A DNA stretch of 30,384 bases, from contig JAYEGJ010000091.1 of NCBI GenBank assembly GCA_034658975.1, forward strand, positions 1 through 30,384. Reading direction: 5' to 3'. This document shows, in pieces, positions 6,935-14,730 of the stretch. Made by a program: the position numbers and the translations under genes. Position 1 is the stretch's first letter; every line of letters starts with the position of its first letter. This DNA comes from SZUA-217 sp034658975. Lineage in GTDB: Bacteria > Actinomycetota > Acidimicrobiia > Spongiisociales > ZC4RG35. The notes under the pieces were generated by a model, which ran no database searches, was not told where the DNA came from, and worked only from the letters and a program-made list of their open reading frames with translations.

Positions 6935-9900
6935 GTGTACGCCGAGCTTCACTGTCACACCAATTTCTCCTTCCTCGACGGAGCCTCCCATCCCGAGGAT
7001 CTGGTGGAGCGGGCAATCGAGTTGGGGTATGACGCCCTCGCCGTAACCGACCACAACGGGTTTTACGGGACGTCCCGGTTGTGGCAGGCGGCCAAGGCCA
7101 CCGGACTGCCGGTTATATACGGCGTCGAGATCGGATTGGAGGCAGATCCCGGTGGTCCTGTCGATCCGGTTTCTCGTGCAGAGGAATGGGATCAGCACCG
7201 GTATGCCCGGGTGAAAGGTGGCCAGGGCCGGCTGCGTCGGGGGCGCAGTGTCCGCTCTCACGGGACCAAACCCACAGAGCGCCCCGTGTCCGACCATCTC
7301 GTTCTTCTCGCCGGTTCGCCCGATGGCTATCGATCTCTCTCACATCTGGTGACCAAGGCACAGATGCGGGGGGAGAAGGACCACCCCATCTACTCCTGGG
7401 ACGACCTTGCCGAGACAGCCGCCAGCAGCGATATCCACGCCCTGACCGGGTGCCATGCCGGGGCAGTACCCCGCGCTGCACTGGATGGGGATCTGGGCGC
7501 CACCATCCGGGAGGCGTCGCGGTTGCACGAGTTGTTCGGTCCCCGGCTCCATGTCGAGATCTGGCACCACGGAATGCCCGAAGACGACTCCCGGAACGAT
7601 CTTCTGTGGGAGGTCTCCCAGAAGCTTCGCCTGTCGACGGTCGCCACCAACCAGGTCCACTACCACCGGCGCGATGACGCCTACCTGTCGGAGGTGCTTG
7701 CGGCCATAGGCGGCCGGCGGACGCTTTCCGAGGCCGACGGTTTCAGACCAGCGAGTGACGAGCGGTATCTGAAGCATCCGAGAGAAATGGCACAGAGGTT
7801 CGCCCGATACCCCGGGGCAGTGGCGCGCAGTGCAGAGCTGGGCCGGCGGCTCGCCTTCGACCTCGGGCTTGTCGCACCACGGCTACCGGATTTCCCCATG
7901 CCGGGCCATTTCCAGAACGAGATGGAGTATTTGGCCCATCTCACCTGGGAAGGGGCGCGGGATGTCTACCCGGGCTCGGAGGAGGGCATCGATCCTGTGG
8001 CGCGGCGCAGGCTCGAGCATGAGCTGGAGATCATCGAGCGCCTCGGTTTCCCCGGATATTTCCTGGTGGTGAAGGACCTGGTCGATTTTGCCAGGGACCA
8101 GGACATCTTCTGCCAGATCCGCGGCTCGGGCGCAGACTCGGCGGTGTGCCGGTGTATCGGGCTGACCCGTGTCGACCCCATCCGACTCCATCTCCCCTTT
8201 GAGCGGTTTCTCTCCGAGGAAAGGGGCAAGCCACCGGACATCGACGTCGACTTCGAAGCGGACCGGCGCGAGGAGGTCATCCAATACTGCTACCGCCGAT
8301 ATGGGCGGGAGCGGGCGGCGATGGTGGCCAACGTCATCACCTACAGAGCACGGTCGGTCCTCAGGGACGTGGCTAAGACCTTCGGATTCACCCAGGCCCA
8401 GGTTGATGGGCTCTCCAAGTACGTCGACACCCGCGATCCTGCACAGCTTCGGAACATGGACACTCCGCTGCCGGAGGGGATGACCGCCGAGATGATCTAC
8501 GACATCTGCTGGCGTCTCGACGGATACCCGAGGCATCTCGGAATCCACTCCGGAGGGATGGTGATTGCCGATCGTCCTTTGTGGCAGGTTGTGCCTCTGG
8601 AATGGGGGCGGATGGAGGGCCGGACCGTCATCCAGTGGGACAAAGACGACTCGGCGGCGGTGGGGATCGTCAAATTCGACCTGTTGGGCCTGGGGATGCT
8701 GAATGCCCTCCACCTGGCGACCGAGATGATCTCAGATACGCATGGCGTCGATGTGGACCTTGCCCGGATCCCACAGGAGCCGGTGATCTATGAATCGATA
8801 ACGCGCGCGGACACTGTTGGGTTGTTCCAGATCGAGTCTCGAGCCCAGATGGCGACTCTCCCCAAGATGAAGCCCAAGACCTTCTACGACCTGGCGGTGG
8901 AAGTCGCACTGATCCGTCCCGGACCGATCCAGGGACAGTCGGTCCACCCCTATCTGCGACGCCGCAACGGGGAGGAGCCGGTCAGATACCCGCACCCTTC
9001 GACCGAGGTGATTCTCAAAAAGACACTCGGTGTCCCCATCTTCCAAGAGCAGCTCATGGAGTTGGCGAGGATCTGCGCAGGATTCGACGGTTCACAGGCA
9101 GATCGCCTGCGTCAGGCGATGACCCACAAGCGTTCCGATCAGGCAATGGGCCGTCTCAAAGACGAGGTCTATGCCGGGATGGCCGTCAACGGGATCACTG
9201 ATGCTGCTGCGGATGAGATCTGGGAGAAACTCCAGGGCTTTGCCAGCTTCGGATTCCCCGAGAGCCATTCGGTGAGCTTCGCCTACATCGTCTACATGTC
9301 GGCGTGGCTTCGCTTGCACTACCCGGCCGAATACCTGGCGGGCCTTCTCAACGCCCAGCCGATGGGCTTCTACAGCCCGAACTCCCTTGTGCAGGACGCT
9401 CAACGTCACGGTGTGGTGGTGCTCGGCCCCGACGTGAACGTGTCCTGGCACGACTGCACAATCGAGCCAATCGACGCCGACCCCAACGATGTGGTGACAT
9501 ATCTCGGCCAGGGCTGGCGTCGGGGGAGAGGCCATGTCGACGACACGATCCGCCCCGCCGTGGGAGTCCGCATGGGGTTGCGCTATGTGAGGAATCTGGG
9601 GGAGAAGGAGGTGACCCGAATCGAGGCCGCCCGTGTTCTCGGCGGAGGTTTCGAGTCACCAGAGGATCTGGGTTTCAGAACCGGATTGGATGTCGAGTCG
9701 CTCGAAGGCCTTGCCGCGGCGGGAGCCCTCGAATCCATAGGCCTTGGCAGGCGCGAAGGGATGTGGGCTGCGGGAGCTCTTGCGGAGATCGATCCCGAAC
9801 GGCTGGCTCTGTCACCGGGGATTGAAGCACCGAAGTTGCCTGCCATGTCCGAAGAAGAAGCCCACCGTGCGGACCTGTGGTCAACGTCGGTGTCGGCCAG

Positions 9901-10249
9901 GCACCCGATGAGTTTCGTGAGGGACCAACTCGAAGGCTGTCTCACCGCTGCGGAGGCACTCGAAGTGCACCGTCATCGCTCGCGTATCAAAGTTGCAGGC
10001 GTCATCACTCATCGACAGCGCCCGGGGACCGCAAATGGTGTCTACTTCCTCAATCTCGAAGACGAGACCGGGCTGTTGAACATCGTGGTGCTGCCTGATG
10101 TGTGGGCGAAACACCGTCAGGTGGTGCGGAAGAGCCCTGCCCTGGTCATCCACGGAAGGATCGAGTACCACGACGGTGTCACCAACATCGTCGCCCGTGA
10201 TTTCGAAGCGATCGGAGTAAAGACGGTGAAGTCGAGAGACTTCAGGTGA
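6935..10249 (+). CDS. dnaE2: Error-prone DNA polymerase III alpha subunit DnaE2
   Basis: The protein has 1104 residues, close to the usual length of DnaE2 (about 1050-1100). Domains in order: an N-terminal PHP domain starting AELHCHTNFSFLDGAS, the polymerase palm with the acidic motif PDIDVDFE (residues 434-441), fingers and thumb, a helix-hairpin-helix region near 900-940, and an OB fold near 1010-1080 (IKVAGVITHRQRPGT). The C-terminus reads VKSRDFR, matching the short terminal motif common in DnaE2. DnaE2 does mutagenic translesion synthesis after DNA damage, in known systems together with ImuA'/ImuB, which are not in this window. The GTG start at 6935 is set by the conserved N-terminus and the adjoining promoter. 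The LexA box supports SOS induction. Confidence 0.95.
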   Translation: MYAELHCHTNFSFLDGASHPEDLVERAIELGYDALAVTDHNGFYGTSRLWQAAKATGLPVIYGVEIGLEADPGGPVDPVSRAEEWDQHRYARVKGGQGRLRRGRSVRSHGTKPTERPVSDHLVLLAGSPDGYRSLSHLVTKAQMRGEKDHPIYSWDDLAETAASSDIHALTGCHAGAVPRAALDGDLGATIREASRLHELFGPRLHVEIWHHGMPEDDSRNDLLWEVSQKLRLSTVATNQVHYHRRDDAYLSEVLAAIGGRRTLSEADGFRPASDERYLKHPREMAQRFARYPGAVARSAELGRRLAFDLGLVAPRLPDFPMPGHFQNEMEYLAHLTWEGARDVYPGSEEGIDPVARRRLEHELEIIERLGFPGYFLVVKDLVDFARDQDIFCQIRGSGADSAVCRCIGLTRVDPIRLHLPFERFLSEERGKPPDIDVDFEADRREEVIQYCYRRYGRERAAMVANVITYRARSVLRDVAKTFGFTQAQVDGLSKYVDTRDPAQLRNMDTPLPEGMTAEMIYDICWRLDGYPRHLGIHSGGMVIADRPLWQVVPLEWGRMEGRTVIQWDKDDSAAVGIVKFDLLGLGMLNALHLATEMISDTHGVDVDLARIPQEPVIYESITRADTVGLFQIESRAQMATLPKMKPKTFYDLAVEVALIRPGPIQGQSVHPYLRRRNGEEPVRYPHPSTEVILKKTLGVPIFQEQLMELARICAGFDGSQADRLRQAMTHKRSDQAMGRLKDEVYAGMAVNGITDAAADEIWEKLQGFASFGFPESHSVSFAYIVYMSAWLRLHYPAEYLAGLLNAQPMGFYSPNSLVQDAQRHGVVVLGPDVNVSWHDCTIEPIDADPNDVVTYLGQGWRRGRGHVDDTIRPAVGVRMGLRYVRNLGEKEVTRIEAARVLGGGFESPEDLGFRTGLDVESLEGLAAAGALESIGLGRREGMWAAGALAEIDPERLALSPGIEAPKLPAMSEEEAHRADLWSTSVSARHPMSFVRDQLEGCLTAAEALEVHRHRSRIKVAGVITHRQRPGTANGVYFLNLEDETGLLNIVVLPDVWAKHRQVVRKSPALVIHGRIEYHDGVTNIVARDFEAIGVKTVKSRDFR

Positions 10250-10252
10250 GCA

Positions 10253-10864
10253 TCACCCGCGACAGGTGAACACGTCCCAGCCGCCACCGTTGTAGACGGC
10301 CCAGGCAGCGGCGGCCGTCGAAGCCTCCGCATCGGTTGCATCGACACCCTGGAACCCGGCGTTCGAGGCTCGCTCTTCCCAGTAACGGGGAAGATGCTGG
10401 AACAGCCCTATGCCGCCTGTTCGCCGATTCACCGAATCGGGATTGAATCGGGACTCACACCACGCCACACGCACGGCGCGATTCACGTCGGCCGGTTCGA
10501 AGTAGAGGGTCACGAACGCCCGCACTTCGACCTCGGAGAGCCAACCCGCCGTTGAATTGTCTTGGGCAGATTCGGCAGCCTCCTGGGTCGACTCGTCTGC
10601 TGCCGCGGTAGCGAAGTCGGTCGGGGAGGGATCGAGGAAAGCCTCGGGTACGTCGATGGTCGGCGAGTCGGGACCGGCGGGGCCGAGAACGGCGAAGGCC
10701 AAGCCGGCGTAGGCGCCGCTGGTGTGGCCCATTGAGGCACCGGCAGCCTCAACCCGAATCTCTTGCGAGGTTGGATTGGGGTTGCCGAAAGCGGCAAAGC
10801 CTGCCGCAGCGGTAAGGGCTACGGCGGCCCATCCAGCGAAAAAAGAAAAGCGTCTCGAACGCAT
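10253..10864 (-). CDS. Secreted lysozyme/transglycosylase-like protein
   Basis: The 203-residue protein has a basic N-terminus and a hydrophobic segment (residues 7-26) that forms a signal peptide or anchor. A low-complexity Ala/Asp/Ser stretch follows to about residue 105, then a lysozyme-like SLT domain. The domain shows the catalytic Glu in WCESRFNPDSVN (E137), GGIGLFQHLPRYW and a C-terminal AWAVYNGGGWDVFTC. It probably cuts peptidoglycan outside the membrane during growth or separation. Two cysteines (C136 and the one near the C-terminus) could form a disulfide. The gene converges on dnaE2 with only 3 nt between the stops. A hairpin lies in its leader at 10881-10894. Confidence 0.85.
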   Translation of the reverse strand: MRSRRFSFFAGWAAVALTAAAGFAAFGNPNPTSQEIRVEAAGASMGHTSGAYAGLAFAVLGPAGPDSPTIDVPEAFLDPSPTDFATAAADESTQEAAESAQDNSTAGWLSEVEVRAFVTLYFEPADVNRAVRVAWCESRFNPDSVNRRTGGIGLFQHLPRYWEERASNAGFQGVDATDAEASTAAAAWAVYNGGGWDVFTCRG

Positions 10865-10880
10865 GTGTGTGACTCCGTAA

Positions 10881-10894
10881 CGGGCGAATGCCCG
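10881..10894 (-). promoter_or_regulatory. Leader hairpin of the lysozyme-like gene
   Basis: A perfect 5-bp stem (CGGGC, 4-nt loop, GCCCG) lies 17 nt before the ATG at 10864. A possible outer CCGT/ACGG pairing would make a larger structure and bring it close to the translation start. A structured leader is plausible, since cell-wall hydrolase genes in actinobacteria are often controlled by RNA leaders, but no named riboswitch could be matched. Confidence 0.3.
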
Positions 10895-10921
10895 CTCCCC
10901 GGACCGAAAACCCTAACGGCC

Positions 10922-10930
10922 TGTGGATAA
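10922..10930 (-). promoter_or_regulatory. Perfect DnaA-box match
   Basis: TGTGGATAA is the complement of the classic DnaA box TTATCCACA. It is 57 nt upstream of the lysozyme-like gene. One perfect 9-mer is expected about 0.2 times by chance in a window this size, so this is suggestive only. Confidence 0.3.
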
Positions 10931-11036
10931 GTATGTCGAACCGGTTGATCCGCCAGGAGCTGCACCGTTGTCGTTGGCACTTCTGTGGTTCCTTGGTGGT
11001 GTGCCCGGCATAGGATCGGCTCTCCAGCGATGATGT

Positions 11037-11999
11037 ATGTCGATGGGTGAGAGAGTCGAACTGATTCCGGTGGATGGTGTCGAGGTGACGGTGGTCATGG
11101 ACAACGCCATCGACATACTCGCCGCGCCTACTGAGACCGCTCTCAGGCCTCCCTGGCAGTGGAATTGGAGCGAGGTCGACCAGCTTCGTGCCGAGCATGG
11201 CTATTCGCTCTCAGTCACGGTTCATCAGAACGGCAGCAGCGACAAGATCCTCTATGACGCCGGGTTGACCAGGGATTCGATGGTCCACAACCTGGATGTA
11301 CTCGGTCTCGACCCCAAGGGTTATCGGGCTGTGGTGTTGTCGCATGGGCATGCTGACCACCACGGCGGTCTCGAAGGCCTGTATGGGCGGGTTCGAGGGT
11401 CGATGCCGTTGGTGATTCACCCCCATGCGTGGCGCGAGAGGAAGGTGGTGTTCCCGACAGGTGAGGAGATACGTTTGCCGCCGCCAAGCCACAACGATCT
11501 CGATCGTGAGGGGTGGCAGGTGGTTGAAGAGCGAGGACCGTCAATGCTGTTGGCCGGTTCGGTTCTCGTCACCGGCCAGATCGACCGTGTCACAGAGTTC
11601 GAGAAGGGCTTCCCGATTCAACACACCCAAATCGAGGAAGGATGGGAGCCAGATCCGTGGATCTGGGACGACCAGGCCATGGTGATCAATGTCCGAGGCA
11701 AGGGGCTGGTGGTCCTGTCTAGTTGCAGTCACTCAGGGGTGATCAACGTCCTGCACCACGTGCGGAAGGCGACCGGTGTGGGACACATTCACGGGTTCAT
11801 CGGCGGGCTCCACCTGACAGGCGGACTCTTCGAGTCAATCATCCCCAACACGATCGGAGAACTCGTCGCGCTCTCGCCGGATCTGATTGTTCCCGGTCAC
11901 TGCACCGGGTGGAGAGCAGCCCACCAGGTAGCCACGGCTCTCCCCGATGCCTACACGGCGAGCAATGTGGGAACGACGTTCGCCTTCTCGGCCGATTAA
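11037..11999 (+). CDS. MBL-fold hydrolase, MJ0301/beta-RFAP-synthase-like branch
   Basis: The 320-residue MBL-fold protein has the metal motif LSHGHADHHGG (H103, H105, D107, H108), a mid-protein LVVLSSCSHSGVINV and a C-terminal VPGHCTGW. The pattern SHGHxDHxGG...CSHxG...PxHCTG is characteristic of the family often annotated as 7,8-dihydropterin-6-yl-methyl-4-(beta-D-ribofuranosyl)aminobenzene 5'-phosphate synthase, which includes many functionally unassigned bacterial members. A real role in folate or methanopterin chemistry should not be assumed. The start is ATG 11037 or ATG 11043, and neither has a strong ribosome binding site. It converges with the AroQ-hydrolase fusion gene, 7 nt apart. 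Confidence 0.82.
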   Translation: MSMGERVELIPVDGVEVTVVMDNAIDILAAPTETALRPPWQWNWSEVDQLRAEHGYSLSVTVHQNGSSDKILYDAGLTRDSMVHNLDVLGLDPKGYRAVVLSHGHADHHGGLEGLYGRVRGSMPLVIHPHAWRERKVVFPTGEEIRLPPPSHNDLDREGWQVVEERGPSMLLAGSVLVTGQIDRVTEFEKGFPIQHTQIEEGWEPDPWIWDDQAMVINVRGKGLVVLSSCSHSGVINVLHHVRKATGVGHIHGFIGGLHLTGGLFESIIPNTIGELVALSPDLIVPGHCTGWRAAHQVATALPDAYTASNVGTTFAFSAD

Positions 12000-12006
12000 C
12001 CCGGTA

Positions 12007-13077
12007 CTACAACGAATCGACCAACTGATCCCAGTAGGGCTGGGTCGGATCGAGTAACTCGAAGTGCCCGGTGTTGGTCGGCGTCAGTTCGAGACCGAGT
12101 CGATTCCCAAAGGAGAGGCTCTCCGCGTAGGGGACATGACGGTCCTCGGTGCCGTGGATGAGGAGAGTGTGGATCCGACCCGGATCGGGAACGCTCCTGG
12201 CTCCCGCATCGAGGAGGGAGCGAGCCTCAGCTACTCCGAAGCGATTGGATCGGGCAAGGTCGTCGAGATCGGTCACGGGGGCGAGTGCCGCAACCTTGTC
12301 GATCACGGTCGACGCGCGGGGAACAGCCCACATCGCCATGTGGGCCCCTGCCGAGTGGCCGATCACGGTGATCTTGGAGGCCGGTGCCTTGAGCTGGGGC
12401 ACGAAATCGAGCGCCGTGAGAACATCGTGGAACGAACCTGGCCAGCCTCCTCCATCCCCGAGGCGCCTGTATTCGAGGTTCCACGTCTGATGACCCCGCC
12501 GGCTCAGATCAACGGCGAGAGATTCCATCGTGTCGCTCTCCCACTCCTGACGCCAGAATCCGCCGTGGACCAATACGAACAGGTGGTCACCTTCCCCCCG
12601 CAGATCGCCGAAACTTGAGTTGTGAGACCCGTATCTGACCGACGTGGCGGGCACCTCGAATCGGTGCTTCAGATGTCTCAGAGCATCCCTATATCCGATC
12701 AGGCCTCGTCCGTAAATGGTTCGGGCACATGCCTCCGAGACCAGCGAGACGGAGCGCCAAGGCTCGCGCTCCTTGATGTTCGAGATGTGAACCTCGACGG
12801 TGGGGATGGCCCTTGCTCGGATAGCGTCGCCCAAGGCGCGGGAGGTGTGGGTCAACGCCGCCGCGTTGAGGACGATCCCCGACGCGTCGCTTGCCTGGAT
12901 AGCGTCGATCATCTCGCCCTCATGATTCGAGTGTTTGGTCTCGACATCCATTCCGAGGTCATCGCCCCAACGAAAAAGCATTCGTTCCAGGTCGGCAAGC
13001 GTGTCACTGCCGTACACCTCGGGTTCCCTCGAGCCGAGAAGGTTCAGATTTGGGCCATTGAGCACGAGGATCTTCAT
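12007..13077 (-). CDS. aroQ: Fusion: type II 3-dehydroquinate dehydratase + alpha/beta hydrolase
   Basis: The protein has 356 residues and two recognisable enzymes in one frame. Residues 1-143 are a type II 3-dehydroquinase: NGPNLNLLGSREPEVYG with catalytic Tyr 22, SNHEGEMID, N71, H77 (THTS), E95-H97 (VEVHISN) and R104 are all in place, so the shikimate-pathway activity should be intact. Residues 150-356 are an alpha/beta hydrolase of the kynurenine formamidase/BD-FAE type: HGGFW (171-175), nucleophile elbow GHSAGAH (Ser 242), Asp 312 (HGTEDRHVP) and His 338 (TGHFELL). The normal AroQ length is about 145 residues. The ATG at 13077 shares one base with the stop of the upstream lplA-like gene (TGATG), so translation is coupled. 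No frameshift is needed to join the halves. What the hydrolase acts on is unknown. Confidence 0.9.
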   Translation of the reverse strand: MKILVLNGPNLNLLGSREPEVYGSDTLADLERMLFRWGDDLGMDVETKHSNHEGEMIDAIQASDASGIVLNAAALTHTSRALGDAIRARAIPTVEVHISNIKEREPWRSVSLVSEACARTIYGRGLIGYRDALRHLKHRFEVPATSVRYGSHNSSFGDLRGEGDHLFVLVHGGFWRQEWESDTMESLAVDLSRRGHQTWNLEYRRLGDGGGWPGSFHDVLTALDFVPQLKAPASKITVIGHSAGAHMAMWAVPRASTVIDKVAALAPVTDLDDLARSNRFGVAEARSLLDAGARSVPDPGRIHTLLIHGTEDRHVPYAESLSFGNRLGLELTPTNTGHFELLDPTQPYWDQLVDSL

Positions 13078-13832
13078 CAGGCGACCTTGGGCAGGTGGGC
13101 ATCCATGAGCAGCCGGGCGCTGTCTACAACAGCCTCCGGAATCACTGCTGGTTCGAGATCAAAGCGGTTGGCGACCGATTCGACAACAGCGGTGGCCACA
13201 TCGTCGACCTTGAGCCCGGGCGAAACGTCGGTCAACGCCCCAACCGTGGAGGGGTTCCATACGAGGCCCAAGGCCTCGTACACGGGTGTTAATACCTCAC
13301 GAATGCGGTAACCCTGGTCGATGACGATGACACCGCCGACATGCGCGGCGCCCCTGATCAGTCGTTGGCCGACGCCCATGACCTTGGACCTCCCGGCAAC
13401 GCTCAGCGACCACCGGCCCGGGCAGTATTCCCCCGGAAGTTCCCCGATGTCAGAGTCGATTCCCAACTCCGAGAACGCCTCGGCGATCAGATTGGCGATT
13501 GTCTCGAATCGGATCTCGATTCCGGAACGTGGGTTCGTGTCGGGAGTGGCCCAGGAGAATGCGAGCGTCTGTTCGTGGAAGACCGCGGCTCGACCGCCGG
13601 CCAGCCGCTCGATGGCAGCGAATCCACTCTGTTCCACAATCTGCACGGCCTCGGGATAGCCGGGGCTCGCCCGGTCTGCCCGGCCAAACGCGACGACGGG
13701 TCCCGGTCGGTGAAGCCTGAATGACTCACCCATCTCTTTGTTCGCAACCGATTTGAGGATCGCGTGGCTGACCGCAGTGTCCATGGAACCGGGGGAGGGG
13801 AATCCCTCGTCAAAGAGAGTGAGATGATTCAC
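13077..13832 (-). CDS. Lipoate-protein ligase / octanoyltransferase (LplA/LipM-like)
   Basis: The 251-residue protein belongs to the biotin/lipoate ligase fold. Visible motifs are LHRPGPVVAFGR (40-51), IERLAGGRAAVFHE (75-87, the lipoate-binding RRxxGGxxxFH loop), GEYCPGRWSL with Cys 137, and GRSKVMGVGQR with Lys 150, the lysine that holds the acyl chain. The cysteine would fit a LipM-type thioester-forming octanoyltransferase, but adenylating ligase activity cannot be excluded. Target proteins (E2 or GcvH) are not in the window. It is the first gene of a coupled pair with the AroQ fusion. A 9-bp inverted repeat lies in the divergent spacer towards the lipoprotein gene. Confidence 0.85.
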   Translation of the reverse strand: MNHLTLFDEGFPSPGSMDTAVSHAILKSVANKEMGESFRLHRPGPVVAFGRADRASPGYPEAVQIVEQSGFAAIERLAGGRAAVFHEQTLAFSWATPDTNPRSGIEIRFETIANLIAEAFSELGIDSDIGELPGEYCPGRWSLSVAGRSKVMGVGQRLIRGAAHVGGVIVIDQGYRIREVLTPVYEALGLVWNPSTVGALTDVSPGLKVDDVATAVVESVANRFDLEPAVIPEAVVDSARLLMDAHLPKVA

Positions 13833-13888
13833 GATCCTGAGGATAAGTAGGCAAGAATGGTCGGTGTCGGATCCGGCGGGTCCGTCGG

Positions 13889-13915
13889 GAACGGAACTCG
13901 TATCCGGTTCCGTTC
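13889..13915. promoter_or_regulatory. 9-bp inverted repeat in divergent spacer
   Basis: GAACGGAAC and GTTCCGTTC form perfect 9-bp arms around a 9-nt spacer. The repeat sits between the divergent lplA-like gene and the lipoprotein gene, ending 30 nt before the lipoprotein TTG. The half-site distance (about 18 nt centre to centre) would suit a dimeric repressor, and a transcript hairpin is the alternative. Confidence 0.5.
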
Positions 13916-13945
13916 AATGGGTGTTGGGGCGAAAGGACGATCGGA

Positions 13946-14707
13946 TTGACCAAACAATGGACGCGCTTGGCGACGCTCGTGGTGTTCGGCCTCGTCCTGT
14001 CGGCGTGTGGGGACACCCCCTTGATCTCCATCGGGGAACGAAGCTCGGGGTGGATCAACGAGCCAGAAGTCATCACCACGACCCAGCCGCCAACGACGGT
14101 CCCCCTGATTGCCGATGTCTCCACGCTGCAATGGGCGAACGATGACATCGTCACCCTGAATCTGGATGACCCGGCCGCACTCGTCGCCGAGATCTTTCAG
14201 CGCCGCGAGGGTGACCGGTTCATTCAGGCAAGCAGAGCCGAGATTGCGGCAGCTCTGCCGGGTGTGAGCTTCCCGGCCGTTGTCCCACACGGGGCCCAGT
14301 GGGTGTCGTCCCAACTGGTGATCGAGAACAGCGGTGATCTCTCCACCGACCCGTCGGCCGCCTTTGGTATCTGGTCGGCCGAGCCGTACACCCGGTCACG
14401 ATCTGTGGCTCAGATGGCGACCCTCGTCGTGGCCAACGATGCCGATGGTTCCCTCCAGGTGACGGAAGGCGCGGAGGAGGTGTCCTGCGCCGCCCTCGCC
14501 GACCAGACCACCATCCAATGTGACATCCTCGACATGCCGGGACGCAAGGTGTGGCGTCTGGTCTCGAGCAGCGGGGAGACCTTTATCTGGTTCGACGAGG
14601 TTCGCCGCTACGAGCTCTTCGGACGGAGTTACGTCCCCGACGAGGCGATGACCCGGATGGTGTCCGAGCTGACGTTTCTCGAAGACGTAGAGCCGACCGC
14701 CTCCTAG
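13946..14707 (+). CDS. Lipoprotein of unknown function
   Basis: The 253-residue protein begins with a basic N-terminus and hydrophobic core ending in the lipobox LSAC (Cys 21), so it should be exported and lipid-anchored. A Thr/Pro-rich linker (ITTTQPPTTVP) follows, then a roughly 190-residue domain with no family I recognise. That part contains two cysteines (EEVSCAALADQ and TIQCDIL) that could pair. The start is TTG with an AAGGA element 7 nt upstream. The downstream ABC transporter gene begins 23 nt after its stop on the same strand, so the two may form one transcript, but the lipoprotein does not look like a solute-binding protein. Confidence 0.75.
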   Translation: MTKQWTRLATLVVFGLVLSACGDTPLISIGERSSGWINEPEVITTTQPPTTVPLIADVSTLQWANDDIVTLNLDDPAALVAEIFQRREGDRFIQASRAEIAAALPGVSFPAVVPHGAQWVSSQLVIENSGDLSTDPSAAFGIWSAEPYTRSRSVAQMATLVVANDADGSLQVTEGAEEVSCAALADQTTIQCDILDMPGRKVWRLVSSSGETFIWFDEVRRYELFGRSYVPDEAMTRMVSELTFLEDVEPTAS

Positions 14708-14730
14708 GCTCGACCCCCCACAGGAGGAAA

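Noticed and set aside
7883..8713. Minus-strand 276-codon open frame within dnaE2
   Set aside because: It is antisense to the polymerase catalytic core and a typical high-GC shadow.
10922..10930. Replication origin suggested by the DnaA box
   Set aside because: Only one perfect box is present, with no cluster, AT-rich unwinding region, dnaA or dnaN nearby.
10865..11036. c-di-AMP (ydaO) riboswitch before the lysozyme-like gene
   Set aside because: The gene type fits, but the conserved core sequences of the ydaO motif could not be found. Only simple hairpins are visible.
14551..14730. Upstream extension of the ABC transporter frame
   Set aside because: It overlaps the lipoprotein coding region, is very Arg-rich and lies before the strong ribosome binding site at 14722.
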